Assembly (NCBI RefSeq): GCF_011057685.1
Contig: NZ_LNFY01000001.1
Span: forward strand, 558,001-622,000
Length of the DNA stretch: 64,000 bases
Source: Thermotoga sp. Ku-13t
Lineage (GTDB): Bacteria; Thermotogota; Thermotogae; Thermotogales; DSM-5069
Reading direction: 5' to 3'
This document shows positions 46,204 to 54,248 of this stretch, piece after piece. Made by a program: the position numbers and the translations under genes. Every line of letters starts with the position of its first letter. Within the stretch, counting starts at the first letter, position 1. The notes under the pieces are model-generated. The model worked only from the letters and a program-made list of their open reading frames with translations, was not told the origin of the DNA and did not search any database.

Positions 46204-46380
46204 TCATCGCAATATCTTTCGCATCGCTCTTCCTGCCGCCTTCCAGGCGGCTCTGCGTGCGAGTCGCTTCGCCACGGCCCTGGGACCTCTCCTCACAGCC
46301 TGGACGTCACCGATGAGCCGCGCCAGCGCGTAGAAAAAGCTTCGAAAGCCTGATAAAAAGTTTCTCTGCCGGCGCGCCAT
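46204..46380 (-). CDS. Small, highly basic protein of unknown function
   Basis: 58 residues from the ATG at 46380 with GGGGA eight bases upstream. It has more than a quarter Arg and Lys (ARRQRNFLSGF at the start; RRGPRAVAKRLARR in the middle; GRAMRKILR at the end) and an amphipathic LARLIGDVQAV core. It lies 34 bp downstream of tRNA-Pro, with no terminator in between, so it may be made from the same transcript. The pattern recalls short hypothetical proteins of archaea and thermophiles, which needs a search. Nucleic-acid binding is plausible only. Confidence 0.55.
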   Translation of the reverse strand: MARRQRNFLSGFRSFFYALARLIGDVQAVRRGPRAVAKRLARRAAWKAAGRAMRKILR

Positions 46381-46414
46381 CTTTCCATTCCCCTGAGGTA
46401 ACAATACAAAAAAT

Positions 46415-46491
46415 TGGTCGGGGCGACTGGACTTGAACCAGCGACCTCCTGCTCCCAAGGCAGGCGCGCTAGCCGTCTGCGCTACGCCCCG
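46415..46491 (-). tRNA. tRNA-Pro (anticodon TGG)
   Basis: Acceptor arms CGGGGCG and CGCCCCG, discriminator A and encoded CCA. The anticodon stem CCTGC/GCAGG encloses CTTGGGA, giving TGG. T arm CTGGTTCAAGTCCAG intact. 77 nt. Confidence 0.96.
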
Positions 46492-46503
46492 ACCACGGTA
46501 ACT

Positions 46504-46532
46504 ATGATACCATCAAACGATCTCTCTTTCAA
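46504..46532 (-). promoter_or_regulatory. Promoter of tRNA-Pro
   Basis: TTGAAA (46527-46532) and TATCAT (46504-46509) on the minus strand, 17-bp spacer, ending 12 bp before the tRNA. It lies in the 51-bp gap after the aspA stop. Confidence 0.65.
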
Positions 46533-46542
46533 GACATGAAGT

Positions 46543-47919
46543 TCACAGGGCGTAACCTAGTCCCGTCATTTTCTTCAGGTCTAAATGTTTCAAGATCTGT
46601 TCGATGTTCATGCCGTGTTCCGAGGCGAGGATCTCGAGTGTTTTCACCACGTCCCAGCCTGCTTGTTTCACGGCTCTGGAGACATCCTCGTATCCGAAGA
46701 GCTTTATCAGAGGCGTGAGATTTGAAACTGACTTGAGCAAGTTCTCTTCGCACCGTTTCTGGTTGGCTTCTATCTTCACAACGTACTTTGCAAGGGCACT
46801 ACATGCGTTGCTCAGCAAAGTAAAGGATTTCAGTGTCGTGTGCACGATCAAAGGAGCAAACTGGTTGAGTTCGAGATTCCCCAGGGCGCACGCGTGGTTC
46901 AGAATCGCATCGTGACCGAAGACGATATGACACAACTGCATCACGTACTCTGGCACTACAGGGTTCACCTTGCCTGGCATGATGGAACTGCCCGCTTGAA
47001 CTGCGGGAAGGATGATTTCACCGATCGCCGTGTTCGGCCCGCTGCCGAGTAATCTGATGTCGTTAGAGATCTTGTAGAGGTTCACCGCCAGGGACTTCAG
47101 CAAGCCGTGCACCTCGGCAAAGACGTCCCAGTTCTGTGTGGCATCGATGAGATTCTCCGCTTTCGCTATCTTGACCTGTGTTACTTCGCGCACCTTCTCG
47201 ACGATCTTCAACACGAAGTCTTTTGGTGCGCCGATCCCTGTTCCTATAGCCGTGCCACCTATGTTGACACTTCTGATCCTTTCTTCGACCTTGTGCAGAC
47301 GCCATCTGTCACGGGCGAGCGCGTCTGCGAACGCTCCGAACTCTTGACCCAGCATGATGGGAGGCCCATCCATGAGCTCGGTCCTGCCTGGCTTTCTGAC
47401 CGCGTAGAACTCTTTCTCTTTCTGCTGAATCTTCTCCTGTAGCTCTATCACTGCTTCGATCAGTTTCCTGAGCTTGACGATCACAGCTATCTTCGCACTC
47501 GTTGGGAATGTGTCGTTCGTGGACTGATGCAGATTCACATGGTTCACAGGGTCGACCAGATAATCTCCTTTTCTGCCTCCGAGTAGCTCGCTCGCTCTGT
47601 TCGCTATGACTTCGTTGATGTTCATGTTCAGCGATGTTCCAGCCCCACCACACAGTGGATCCACCACGATGTGTTCTTTCAGCCATTGCCATTCGTTGCA
47701 GGCTTGAACGATAGCGTGTCCGATCCTCTCGTCCAGATAACCAAGTTCCACGTTCAAAAGCGCACACGCCTTTTTCACCATGAAGTAAGCCCAGACAAAA
47801 GTTTCATCGAGTTTTTCATTCGTGGATGGAAAGTTGAGCAACGCGCGCTTGGTGTGCGCACCATAGTAGGCATCATCCTCCACTTCTATCTGTCCGAGGT
47901 AGTCTTTTTCGAGTCTCAC
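46543..47919 (-). CDS. aspA: Aspartate ammonia-lyase/fumarase family protein
   Basis: 458 residues. The family signature [12 protein letters not shown] carries the catalytic Ser. Others are [19 protein letters not shown] and [18 protein letters not shown]. The aspartase assignment rather than class II fumarase is supported by the overall reading and by adjacency to hydF: in Thermotogales and Firmicutes an aspA-like gene often sits among hydrogenase maturation genes. Overlaps hydF by 4 bp. Confidence 0.88.
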   Translation of the reverse strand: MRLEKDYLGQIEVEDDAYYGAHTKRALLNFPSTNEKLDETFVWAYFMVKKACALLNVELGYLDERIGHAIVQACNEWQWLKEHIVVDPLCGGAGTSLNMNINEVIANRASELLGGRKGDYLVDPVNHVNLHQSTNDTFPTSAKIAVIVKLRKLIEAVIELQEKIQQKEKEFYAVRKPGRTELMDGPPIMLGQEFGAFADALARDRWRLHKVEERIRSVNIGGTAIGTGIGAPKDFVLKIVEKVREVTQVKIAKAENLIDATQNWDVFAEVHGLLKSLAVNLYKISNDIRLLGSGPNTAIGEIILPAVQAGSSIMPGKVNPVVPEYVMQLCHIVFGHDAILNHACALGNLELNQFAPLIVHTTLKSFTLLSNACSALAKYVVKIEANQKRCEENLLKSVSNLTPLIKLFGYEDVSRAVKQAGWDVVKTLEILASEHGMNIEQILKHLDLKKMTGLGYAL

Positions 47920-49130
47920 ACGATCACTTCCCTCAGGAACGGGCGGATGGCCCGTTCAAGTACCCCATGCAAATACGATATTGTCACGCCATAGTTGGTC
48001 ATAGGAATACCGAGCCTTTTTGCCATTCTGACTCTCCTCATCATCGCGGCGCGGTTCAGCACGCACCCACCGCAATGGATGATGAGTTTGGCTCCCTCTA
48101 TTTCCTCCAGCTCGGGGAAATCCTTGCCCGCCACGATTTTGAAGTTGAGCTGTGCTCCCGTGTGATTGACGAGCCAGCGGGGTATCTTCACCCTGCCTAT
48201 GTCTTCCGTCAAGGGTCTGTGCGTGCAGCCCTCCATGATCAGGACAGTATCGCCATCGGAGAGCTGTTCGATCTTTTTAACGCTCTCCACAAAGTACTGA
48301 AGGTCTCCCCTGTAGCGAGATTCCACTATTGAAAAGGTCGTGAGCTCGACATCTTCCGGAACGTCTGAAATAACTTTCATCACGACCTGAGAATCCGTGA
48401 TCACAAGTTTTGGCTTCATACCTATGTTCTCCAAGGTGTATCTGAGCTCCCTCTCTTTCACCACCAGGGCTATGGCCTCCCTGTCGAGAACTTCTCTTAT
48501 CGCGTGCACCTGTGGCATGATCAACCTGCCCTTGGGTGCCCCTAGGTCTATGGGCACGACCAGCACGACCAAGTCTCCACCTTCAATCAGGTCACCGAGA
48601 TAGGGTATTTCGTCATCGCTAGGGATGATCTCGGAGAGAATTTTTCCGATATTCTCAAACCCTTCTTTCCTGATTGACGAAACTGCGACCGTTTTCACCC
48701 CATACCGCTCCTGATAAAACTTCATCAGCTGGGTCGCTTTGTCTTTCAAAAGATCCGTCTTGTTCACCACCACGATGAACGGTATATCCATCTCCCTGAA
48801 CAGATCAGCCACGTCGTCCTCGTAAGGCGTTGGAAAGTCATCACTGATCAGGATACCGCAGTCGGCCCTGTAGAACACCCTTCGGGCTCTCTCGACGCGC
48901 AGTCTGCCAAGCTCACCAACGTCGTCCAGTCCTGGAGTGTCGACGAGTGTGATTGGCCCCAACGGGTGAAGTTCCATCGACCTGTAGACAGGGTCGGTCG
49001 TCGTACCTGCATGCTCACTCACGATGGACACATCCTGTCCCACGAGAGCATTCATGAAAGAAGATTTTCCAACGTTCCTTCTGCCAGCGATGACCACGTA
49101 CCTTCTGAAACCTGAGTCTGGTAACATCAT
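47916..49130 (-). CDS. hydF: [FeFe]-hydrogenase H-cluster maturation GTPase HydF
   Basis: 404 residues. GTPase motifs are [14 protein letters not shown], the [10 protein letters not shown] switch, DTPGLDDVG and NKTDLL. The C-terminal cluster ligands lie in [11 protein letters not shown] and HCGGCVLNR (Cys-x-His and His-Cys-x2-Cys). It is the scaffold that carries the 2Fe precursor to HydA. HydE and HydG are not in the window. Preceded by a structured leader with an intrinsic terminator, so expression may be attenuated. Confidence 0.95.
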   Translation of the reverse strand: MMLPDSGFRRYVVIAGRRNVGKSSFMNALVGQDVSIVSEHAGTTTDPVYRSMELHPLGPITLVDTPGLDDVGELGRLRVERARRVFYRADCGILISDDFPTPYEDDVADLFREMDIPFIVVVNKTDLLKDKATQLMKFYQERYGVKTVAVSSIRKEGFENIGKILSEIIPSDDEIPYLGDLIEGGDLVVLVVPIDLGAPKGRLIMPQVHAIREVLDREAIALVVKERELRYTLENIGMKPKLVITDSQVVMKVISDVPEDVELTTFSIVESRYRGDLQYFVESVKKIEQLSDGDTVLIMEGCTHRPLTEDIGRVKIPRWLVNHTGAQLNFKIVAGKDFPELEEIEGAKLIIHCGGCVLNRAAMMRRVRMAKRLGIPMTNYGVTISYLHGVLERAIRPFLREVIV

Positions 49131-49142
49131 GCGATCACCTCT

Positions 49143-49223
49143 GAAAAGAAAAACCCCTTCGCAATACCGAAGGGGTTGCGTTCCCCCTCGGTGTCAGCAA
49201 TCCCTCCACCTCAGGTGAACCGC
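49143..49223 (-). promoter_or_regulatory. Attenuator-like leader of hydF-aspA (unclassified)
   Basis: On the minus strand a terminator stem (arms 49152-49161 and 49168-49177, 10 bp, 6-nt loop, then a T tract) lies 22 bp before hydF. Its 5' arm can instead pair with CCGAGGGG at 49184-49191, giving a mutually exclusive antiterminator with one G-U pair. A third pairing, GCGGTTC (49217-49223) with GAACGC (49178-49183), would compete with the antiterminator and favour termination. A small hairpin CACC-TGA-GGTG lies inside. I do not recognise a known riboswitch class. Confidence 0.6.
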
Positions 49224-49250
49224 CACTGTGAATTTTACCATCGATATCGA

Positions 49251-49280
49251 ATGGGCCGTTCCAACAATGGAACGGCCCAT
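49251..49280. terminator. Long perfect hairpin after tldE
   Basis: Twelve-base arms ATGGGCCGTTCC and GGAACGGCCCAT with a 6-nt loop, 5 bp beyond the tldE stop. The T run (TTTTT) follows only on the plus strand; the minus-strand copy is followed by ATTCGATATCG. It may stabilise the tldD-tldE mRNA end or stop antisense transcription. Confidence 0.5.
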
Positions 49281-49285
49281 GTTTT

Positions 49286-50617
49286 TCAAGCCGTCTTCGA
49301 TGTGAAGTTGAACTGTCTGACCTTCATGTACGGTGCGACCTGTGGGAAGTACTCCGACGCGACAGATTCGATCTCTCTCGAGATCGCCTCGATGTTCTGG
49401 GTGAACTCGAAGAACCTCACGTTGAACCTCATATTCTTGACAGCCTTCGTTAGCTGACCGTTCTCCACGATGAACGTTCCATCGCGCGTCATACCCGTGA
49501 ACATGGCCTGCTGCGGATCGACGATGTTCATGTAATGGAACCTGTTCACGTAGATTCCTTTATCGGTACTCTTTATCATGTCTTCAACGGATGCACTTCC
49601 CGCCGCGACGACCAGGTTGGCTGGCATGCTGCTGTCAAGATCGTCCAGGTTCAGGGTGTGACCTGTGGGCTTTTTGTTGAACCTCAGCGCCGCACCGTGT
49701 GAGTAGAAAACGTTTTTGAACACACCATTCTCTATGATGGGCATCTTCTCCCTCTTCTTACCGCACAGATCGTACGCCAGCGGCAATTGCATGGGATGCG
49801 TCGGATCGTCGTAAACGTTCAGCTCGTCCGGGCCAACCTTGTTTCCAAGATACCTCACGGAGGGACTGAGCTTGAGCTCGTGGGTGTAGCCGTTCGTGCA
49901 CAGCCAGGCGAAGTACATGAACAGATCGCTCACGGCTTCCGGTCCCAGAATCACGGTGTAAGTGCCCGGGTCTATCTCAATCGGGTTTTTAGACATCTTC
50001 GCGAACCTCACGGCACGCTCCACTTTCTCGTCCACGTTCAGTTCCTCGTAGCTCCTCGCCACACCCGAGGCATAACCGCTGCCAGAGTCGCACATCGCGA
50101 CGACGTTGAACGACACACCTCCGAAGGACTGGTACAGAAAAGTACCGTTCGAACTCATGATCACGTTCTCCGTCACGTTGTCACTCACGTACCCGAACAA
50201 GAGCACATCTTCACCCGCGATCTTGAGCATGCGATCGAAGATGCTGGCTCTCTGCTCCGCAAAAACTTTTTTGAGCGATTCTGCCACGTTCTCAACCGGA
50301 TAGCCGACGGAGACGTCGGGGAGCTTGAAGTTATAGTCCAGCGGGGTTGCGAACTCCAGCATCTTTTCCAGCCTTTCTCTGAGAGATTTCAATCCGGAAA
50401 CTGTCAGATCGTTGCTCGTTGCCAGTGCCAGCTTGTTATCCTTCGTGACGAGCACAGACAGAGACGCCTTCTTCTCGGCCACGTTCTGGTGAATCCTGCT
50501 GTTTGCAAAGCGCGTGAGCGATTGGTCCTGTTCCCAGACGACCGCGAGAAACTTCATCCCGATGAAGTGTTCGTTCACGAGCCTGAACAAGTTTCTGTAG
50601 AACGTTTCGCCCCTCAT
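49286..50617 (-). CDS. tldE: TldE/PmbA-type metalloprotease partner subunit
   Basis: 443 residues, PmbA/TldD family without the zinc HExxxH motif. Seen are TYTVILGPEAVSDLFMYF, GHTLNLDDLDSSMPANLVV, and NIVDPQQAMFTGMTRDGTFIVENGQ in pieces, typical of the E subunit. It forms a heterodimer with TldD that degrades unfolded or modified peptides. It overlaps tldD by 4 bp. A hairpin follows its stop. Confidence 0.92.
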   Translation of the reverse strand: MRGETFYRNLFRLVNEHFIGMKFLAVVWEQDQSLTRFANSRIHQNVAEKKASLSVLVTKDNKLALATSNDLTVSGLKSLRERLEKMLEFATPLDYNFKLPDVSVGYPVENVAESLKKVFAEQRASIFDRMLKIAGEDVLLFGYVSDNVTENVIMSSNGTFLYQSFGGVSFNVVAMCDSGSGYASGVARSYEELNVDEKVERAVRFAKMSKNPIEIDPGTYTVILGPEAVSDLFMYFAWLCTNGYTHELKLSPSVRYLGNKVGPDELNVYDDPTHPMQLPLAYDLCGKKREKMPIIENGVFKNVFYSHGAALRFNKKPTGHTLNLDDLDSSMPANLVVAAGSASVEDMIKSTDKGIYVNRFHYMNIVDPQQAMFTGMTRDGTFIVENGQLTKAVKNMRFNVRFFEFTQNIEAISREIESVASEYFPQVAPYMKVRQFNFTSKTA

Positions 50618-52059
50618 CTTCTAACACCTACCTTCACTCTTCTGAACCTGGCTGGCGATGCCCCATGACCAACGTGCATCACCTGCATGGGTTGACCCTT
50701 GCCACAGTTCGGTACACCCCACACGTGCCAGTATGACTCGTTCGCAACTCCGTCACACTTGTTCCAGAAGTTCGGCGTGATGTCGTAGTAAACGGGATTC
50801 TTGAAGATCTTTCCTGTGAGTTTGCCAGCCTTTATTTCGTAAGCGATCTCGGTCGCGAACTGGAAGTTGAGCCTCAGATCGTCTATAGACCAGCTCTTGT
50901 TCGTGTCGAGCAGGAAACCGTAGTCCATACCTGCGATCAACTCTTCAAGAGTGTAGTTTCCGGGAAGCAGGTTGATGTTCGTCATCCTTATTATGGGAGG
51001 ATGAGACCAGCTGTCTGCCCGCGCGGCACCGTTGGACCTCAGGTTGAGCTCGGCTGCGGTCTGTCTGTCCATCAGATAGCCCACGAACAGGCCATTGCGC
51101 ACGATGTAGCTTTTCTGTGCCTGTACGCCTTCGTCGTCGAAGCCAAAACTCCCGAGCCCACCCGGAATCGTGGCATCCGCCGTTATACTGACGTGTTCGC
51201 TACCGTACTTGAGCTTTCCAAGCTTATCAAGGGTCAAAAAGCTGCCACCGGCGAAACTGAGCTCAGAACCCATAACCCTATCGAGCTCGCTCGGATGTCC
51301 GCACGACTCGTGTATCTGCAGGGCAAGCTGGTTACCAGAAATGATGATGTCGTACTCGCCAGGCTCTATCTCAGGTGCATCCACAAGTGCCGCAGCTTCG
51401 TCGGCGATCTTTGACGCATGTTCGAGTAGTTTCATTTCCTTCACGAACTCCCAGCCCCTCGTTGCGTGGTCCCCACCGAAACTGGCAGGATAAGACCTCC
51501 TCTGAAAACCGCTCTCTCCAAGCGCGTCGGCTTCTATTCCTGCACCGGAAATGTATATTTCCTGGTTTATGACGGAACCTTCGGTACTCAGAAATAACTT
51601 GTCGATCTTTCGAAAGACCATCGAACCTGTGGCACGAACTATTCTTGGGTTCTCCTTCATTTTCAAAGTTGCCGCTTTGAGCAGTTCGATCTTCTCCGCG
51701 TCGCTCACCAGGAAGGGATCCTTCATCACGGGTGATTTGAACGCCGTTTTGTGTATTGGTTCGGGTGCGAGGTGAACTTCTTTGTTCGATCTTTTGTTCG
51801 ACGCCATCGCTATTTCGAGAGCCCTCAGTGCAGTTTTTTCCAGCGCCGCTTCTCCACGTTCGTCCGTCGCCGCAAACCCCCAGCCGTTTTCGTACAGCAC
51901 CCTTATGCCCGTGCCGATGTCAACGGAATGTGTGAAACTCTTAAGCACGCCATTTTCCACGTACAGTTCCTGTCTGACATGCTCTTCGTAGCGGACATCG
52001 GCGTACCTGGCACCCTTGGACTTCAGAAAATCGAGCAGCTTTTCCAACTTCTCCTGCAT
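50614..52059 (-). CDS. tldD: TldD-type metalloprotease catalytic subunit
   Basis: 481 residues from the ATG at 52059 (QEKLEKLLDF) with GGAGG seven bases upstream; an in-frame start at 52077 lacks a site. The zinc motif is HESCGHPSELD (His-Glu-x3-His). Other marks are GIRVLYENGWGFAATDE and the C-terminal GVPNCGKGQPMQVMHVGHG. Works with the adjacent TldE. Confidence 0.94.
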   Translation of the reverse strand: MQEKLEKLLDFLKSKGARYADVRYEEHVRQELYVENGVLKSFTHSVDIGTGIRVLYENGWGFAATDERGEAALEKTALRALEIAMASNKRSNKEVHLAPEPIHKTAFKSPVMKDPFLVSDAEKIELLKAATLKMKENPRIVRATGSMVFRKIDKLFLSTEGSVINQEIYISGAGIEADALGESGFQRRSYPASFGGDHATRGWEFVKEMKLLEHASKIADEAAALVDAPEIEPGEYDIIISGNQLALQIHESCGHPSELDRVMGSELSFAGGSFLTLDKLGKLKYGSEHVSITADATIPGGLGSFGFDDEGVQAQKSYIVRNGLFVGYLMDRQTAAELNLRSNGAARADSWSHPPIIRMTNINLLPGNYTLEELIAGMDYGFLLDTNKSWSIDDLRLNFQFATEIAYEIKAGKLTGKIFKNPVYYDITPNFWNKCDGVANESYWHVWGVPNCGKGQPMQVMHVGHGASPARFRRVKVGVRR

Positions 52060-52084
52060 CCACCTACCTCCCTTCACAACAACG

Positions 52085-52114
52085 AAGAAAGCAGGGATCA
52101 GCCCCTGCTTTCTT
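52085..52114 (-). terminator. Terminator at the 3' end of the 71-aa-type ORF
   Basis: Minus-strand stem AAGAAAGCAGGG/CCCTGCTTTCTT with a short loop and T-rich 3' side. The stop codon of the small gene lies inside the hairpin. It separates this gene from tldD. Confidence 0.6.
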
Positions 52115-52307
52115 CTTCGTCATCGTTGAGTATCTGCTTGAGAACTTTTTCTATGTTTTCCTCGCTCATCTTCTGTCCGGACTGGAGTAACATGAGAGCC
52201 GCTTTGATGATGATGATACGAGGATAGTGCTTCATGAGTCTCTGGATCGGGTCGACCTTCACGGTCTTGGTTTCCAAGGTGATCACCGTCCTCGTCGCCC
52301 TTGACAT
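52098..52307 (-). CDS. Small conserved-looking protein of unknown function
   Basis: 69 residues from the ATG at 52307 (71 from TTG at 52313). A short N-terminal strand region (TRTVITLETKTVKV) is followed by helices (QRLMKHYPRIIIIKAALMLL, then SEENIEKVLKQIL) and an acidic end. No family recognised and no clear ribosome-binding site. Its start overlaps the -35 of the divergent tRNA-Met promoter and an inverted repeat, so the two could exclude each other. Confidence 0.5.
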   Translation of the reverse strand: MSRATRTVITLETKTVKVDPIQRLMKHYPRIIIIKAALMLLQSGQKMSEENIEKVLKQILNDDEEESRG

Positions 52308-52317
52308 GTTCAAGGGC
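52297..52317. repeat. Perfect inverted repeat over the tRNA-Met promoter
   Basis: Arms GCCCTTGA (52297-52304) and TCAAGGGC (52310-52317), 8 bp each, around CATGT. It covers the -35 box and the start codon of the divergent small gene, and may be an operator. Confidence 0.5.
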
Positions 52318-52329
52318 AGGCTGTATAAT
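52301..52329 (+). promoter_or_regulatory. Consensus promoter of tRNA-Met
   Basis: TTGACA (52301-52306), 17-bp spacer and TATAAT (52324-52329). This is a perfect sigma-70-type promoter, 12 bp before the tRNA. Confidence 0.85.
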
Positions 52330-52341
52330 GAACTGTGGTCC

Positions 52342-52417
52342 GGGCTCGTAGCTCAGTAGGTAGAGCGCCCGGCTCATAACCGGGTGGTCGGGGGTTCGAA
52401 GCCTCCCGAGCCCACCA
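52342..52417 (+). tRNA. tRNA-Met (anticodon CAT), elongator type or Ile2
   Basis: Acceptor arms GGGCTCG and CGAGCCC fully pair with discriminator A and encoded CCA. Anticodon stem CCCGG/CCGGG encloses CTCATAA, giving CAT. The paired G1-C72 rules out an initiator. A lysidine-modified tRNA-Ile(CAT) cannot be excluded without identity-element analysis. 76 nt. Confidence 0.93.
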
Positions 52418-52419
52418 GT

Positions 52420-52446
52420 GCGGGAGATGTGCTCCCGCTTTCTATT
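52420..52446 (+). terminator. Terminator of tRNA-Met
   Basis: GCGGGAG and CTCCCGC pair around a short loop, followed by TTTCTATTTT. Confidence 0.8.
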
Positions 52447-52450
52447 TTAG

Positions 52451-52841
52451 CACCGATTTCAAATTCTGTAAAGATTGACTGAAATTCCCGGAAGGTCAGC
52501 CCCTGTACACTTTCCCAAAAGGCTTGTTCATTCACCAGCGGGGTTCAGAAGATACTTTCAGCTTAATGCTGTGCAACCTCGTTAACTGATCTTCCGCGCC
52601 CCGTTTTCAAAAATTCGGCCGGAAGGAAAGGCGGTATGTGTTTTCGAGTTGCCAATTTCTTAAACTACACTGAACTGATCTGAAGCGGCTCAGAGACTGG
52701 CACAGCAATGTATGAGTGAACGCATTTTCTTTTCTGGAGACGATCAGCGCGATTGTTAGTTTTTGACGGTCCGTATCTTATAAGTGGAAGGGCGCGCCGA
52801 CCAGCATGCTGGTGGAAAACGAATGGGAAAGGGCTGACCAC
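52451..52841. other. About 390 bp with no gene recognised
   Basis: All six frames are closed by frequent stops and no coding similarity was seen. It contains a 14-bp palindrome ACCAGCATGCTGGT (52800-52813) and GGCGCGCC (52791-52798). It borders a pseudogene and is probably decayed or spacer DNA. Confidence 0.5.
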
Positions 52842-53737
52842 TCAGTGGTTCGCCTTGACTGTGCGGTTTTTACCCGATCTTTTGGCTTCGTACAGAGCCT
52901 CATCCGCTTCTTTGATCAGTTGATCGATGTTCTTGGATTCTTGTTCGAGCGCTGTGACTCCAAAACTTGTCATGGCGAATACTTCCAAATTGTCTTCGGT
53001 CTCAAACATGACTGCGACCGGATCGTGGTACGCGGACGCTCAGCCACCTTGAACGATTCTTCGATGTCGCACTCCACCAGGCAAACGATGAGCTCTTCGC
53101 CGCCGTATCTTCCAGCAAAATCGTAGGCTCGAAGGTTCTTCTTGAGGATTCCTGCTAAGTTTTTGAGCACCTCGTCATCCGCTCTGTGCCCATAGGTGTC
53201 GTTGATCTTCTTGAAAAAGTCGATGTCTGTGATCAACAAACCCAGAGGTCTCATGAGTCTGATGCACCTGTTCAGTTCTGCCTCGAGTCGATCCATGAAG
53301 GATCTTCTGTTCAAAAGACCCGTGAGGTGATCCGTCGTCGCGAGCTCGAACAGTTCGTTCTCCATCCTGATGATTCTTTCGCCTATCCTCAGTTTGTAGC
53401 ACAGGATCTCTGGATCGAAGGGTTTAACCATGTAGTCGTCCGCACCCGCTTCAAATCCTTTCAGAATGTTTTCTTTCGAATCCCTTCCTGTGAGCAGGAT
53501 GATGTAGACGTATCCCATCTTTCTCTGCTGTCTCACACGCCTGCAGACCTCTGGACTTTCCAGTTCTGGTATCACCCAGTCGATCACGGCCAGTTGTGGA
53601 CCATCCGGTTGCTCGAGTATCTGAAACGCCTCGTAACCGTCCTCAGCAGTTATCACGTTGTATTCCCATTTTCTCAGTGGGCCTTACAGGATAACTCTGC
53701 AAAGTTCGTCATTGTCAGCAACGAGCATTTTGAACAT
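52842..53737 (-). pseudogene. Response regulator with GGDEF domain, disrupted
   Basis: The reconstructed protein of about 298 residues has a receiver domain followed by a diguanylate cyclase. From ATG 53737 the reading (MFKMLVADNDELCRVIL) meets a TAA at 53684-53686 and then continues in frame (GPLRKWEYNVITAEDGYEAF). The receiver has VIDWVIPELE with the phospho-Asp and VKPFDPE. The GGDEF core is intact (DHLTGLLNRRSF, RYGGEELIV). Near 53015-53024 one base is missing; the next frame resumes with VAVMFETEDNLEVFAMTSFG and ends at the TGA 52842-52844. Two lesions show it is not functional as a full protein. Confidence 0.8.
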
Positions 53738-53770
53738 GAGCACATCTCAAAAAAGGGAACAAAAATGAAA

Positions 53771-53792
53771 GCGGGCAATCGCCCGCTTTTTT
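53771..53792. terminator. Bidirectional terminator
   Basis: GCGGGC-AATC-GCCCGC followed by six T on the plus strand; the minus-strand copy is followed by TTTCATTTTT. It lies between the permease relic and the regulator pseudogene. Confidence 0.65.
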
Positions 53793-53820
53793 ACTCACGA
53801 TCTGGTCTCAGCGGGTCAGT

Positions 53821-53970
53821 TCTCACTGAAAAACTACCGCTTCAACCGCCCTCGCCACTCCCAGTTTACGTTCAAGAATGCGTGTGGCCATGATCATCAA
53901 AAGTACGTTCGTGGCAGGCCACGAAGAGGAACGCGACCGCTGGACCTATCCCCGCTCCCTTCCTGTAATC
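53821..53970 (-). pseudogene. Relic of a predicted permease (ArsP/DUF318-like)
   Basis: Across two frames the minus strand reads GSGIGPAVAFLFVA and then MIMATRILERKLGVARAVEA, the end of the family pattern GAGIGPATAFL...ILGxxLGVARAVGA of permeases in PF03773 (recalled, not searched). A frameshift lies near 53900 and a TGA ends the second piece. The remaining N-terminal part upstream, to about 54200, is not readable. No start or full domain survives. Confidence 0.5.
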
Positions 53971-54202
53971 TTTTTTTCAATTGATTCATCATCAACGTGC
54001 CATGAGAAACGAAATTGGCTACGGCAACGGTTGTGAAGAACGTAGAAACAAGACACGTCAGAGCGTGGAGCCTCGCATTATTCTTGGGGCATGCGGAGCG
54101 ATTCCATCACAGTAGATGTGAACCTGCTGTTCGCGAGTGGTATGAAATGACCGAGCAGAAAAAGTTTGAAGATTGCATGTTCGTCAACACTAATTTGAGA
54201 TG
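53971..54202. other. About 230 bp without an intact gene
   Basis: Probably the decayed 5' part of the permease relic. A 62-codon plus-strand ORF exists but looks non-coding. No other structure was seen. Confidence 0.4.
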
Positions 54203-54229
54203 AAAAAAGCGGGCCGAAGCCCGCTTTTT
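54203..54229 (-). terminator. Terminator of the ato operon
   Basis: GCGGGC-TTCG-GCCCGC then six T on the minus strand, 20 bp after the atoA stop. T residues on both sides allow bidirectional use. Confidence 0.85.
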
Positions 54230-54248
54230 GTGTTTCACCTTAATCCGC

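Noticed and set aside
49143-49235. Cobalamin, T-box, TPP, glycine or SRP RNA identity for the hydF leader
   Set aside because: None of the conserved core sequences of these classes is present; only the generic switch architecture can be supported.
52342-52417. Initiator tRNA-fMet
   Set aside because: Position 1-72 is a normal G-C pair rather than the unpaired first base of initiators.
52970-53656. An intact 228-residue response regulator/GGDEF gene
   Set aside because: The ORF starts after a nonsense codon inside the receiver domain and ends in a frameshifted tail, so the gene is a pseudogene.
54015-54203. 62-codon plus-strand ORF
   Set aside because: No ribosome-binding site, no recognisable motif, and it lies in decayed DNA.
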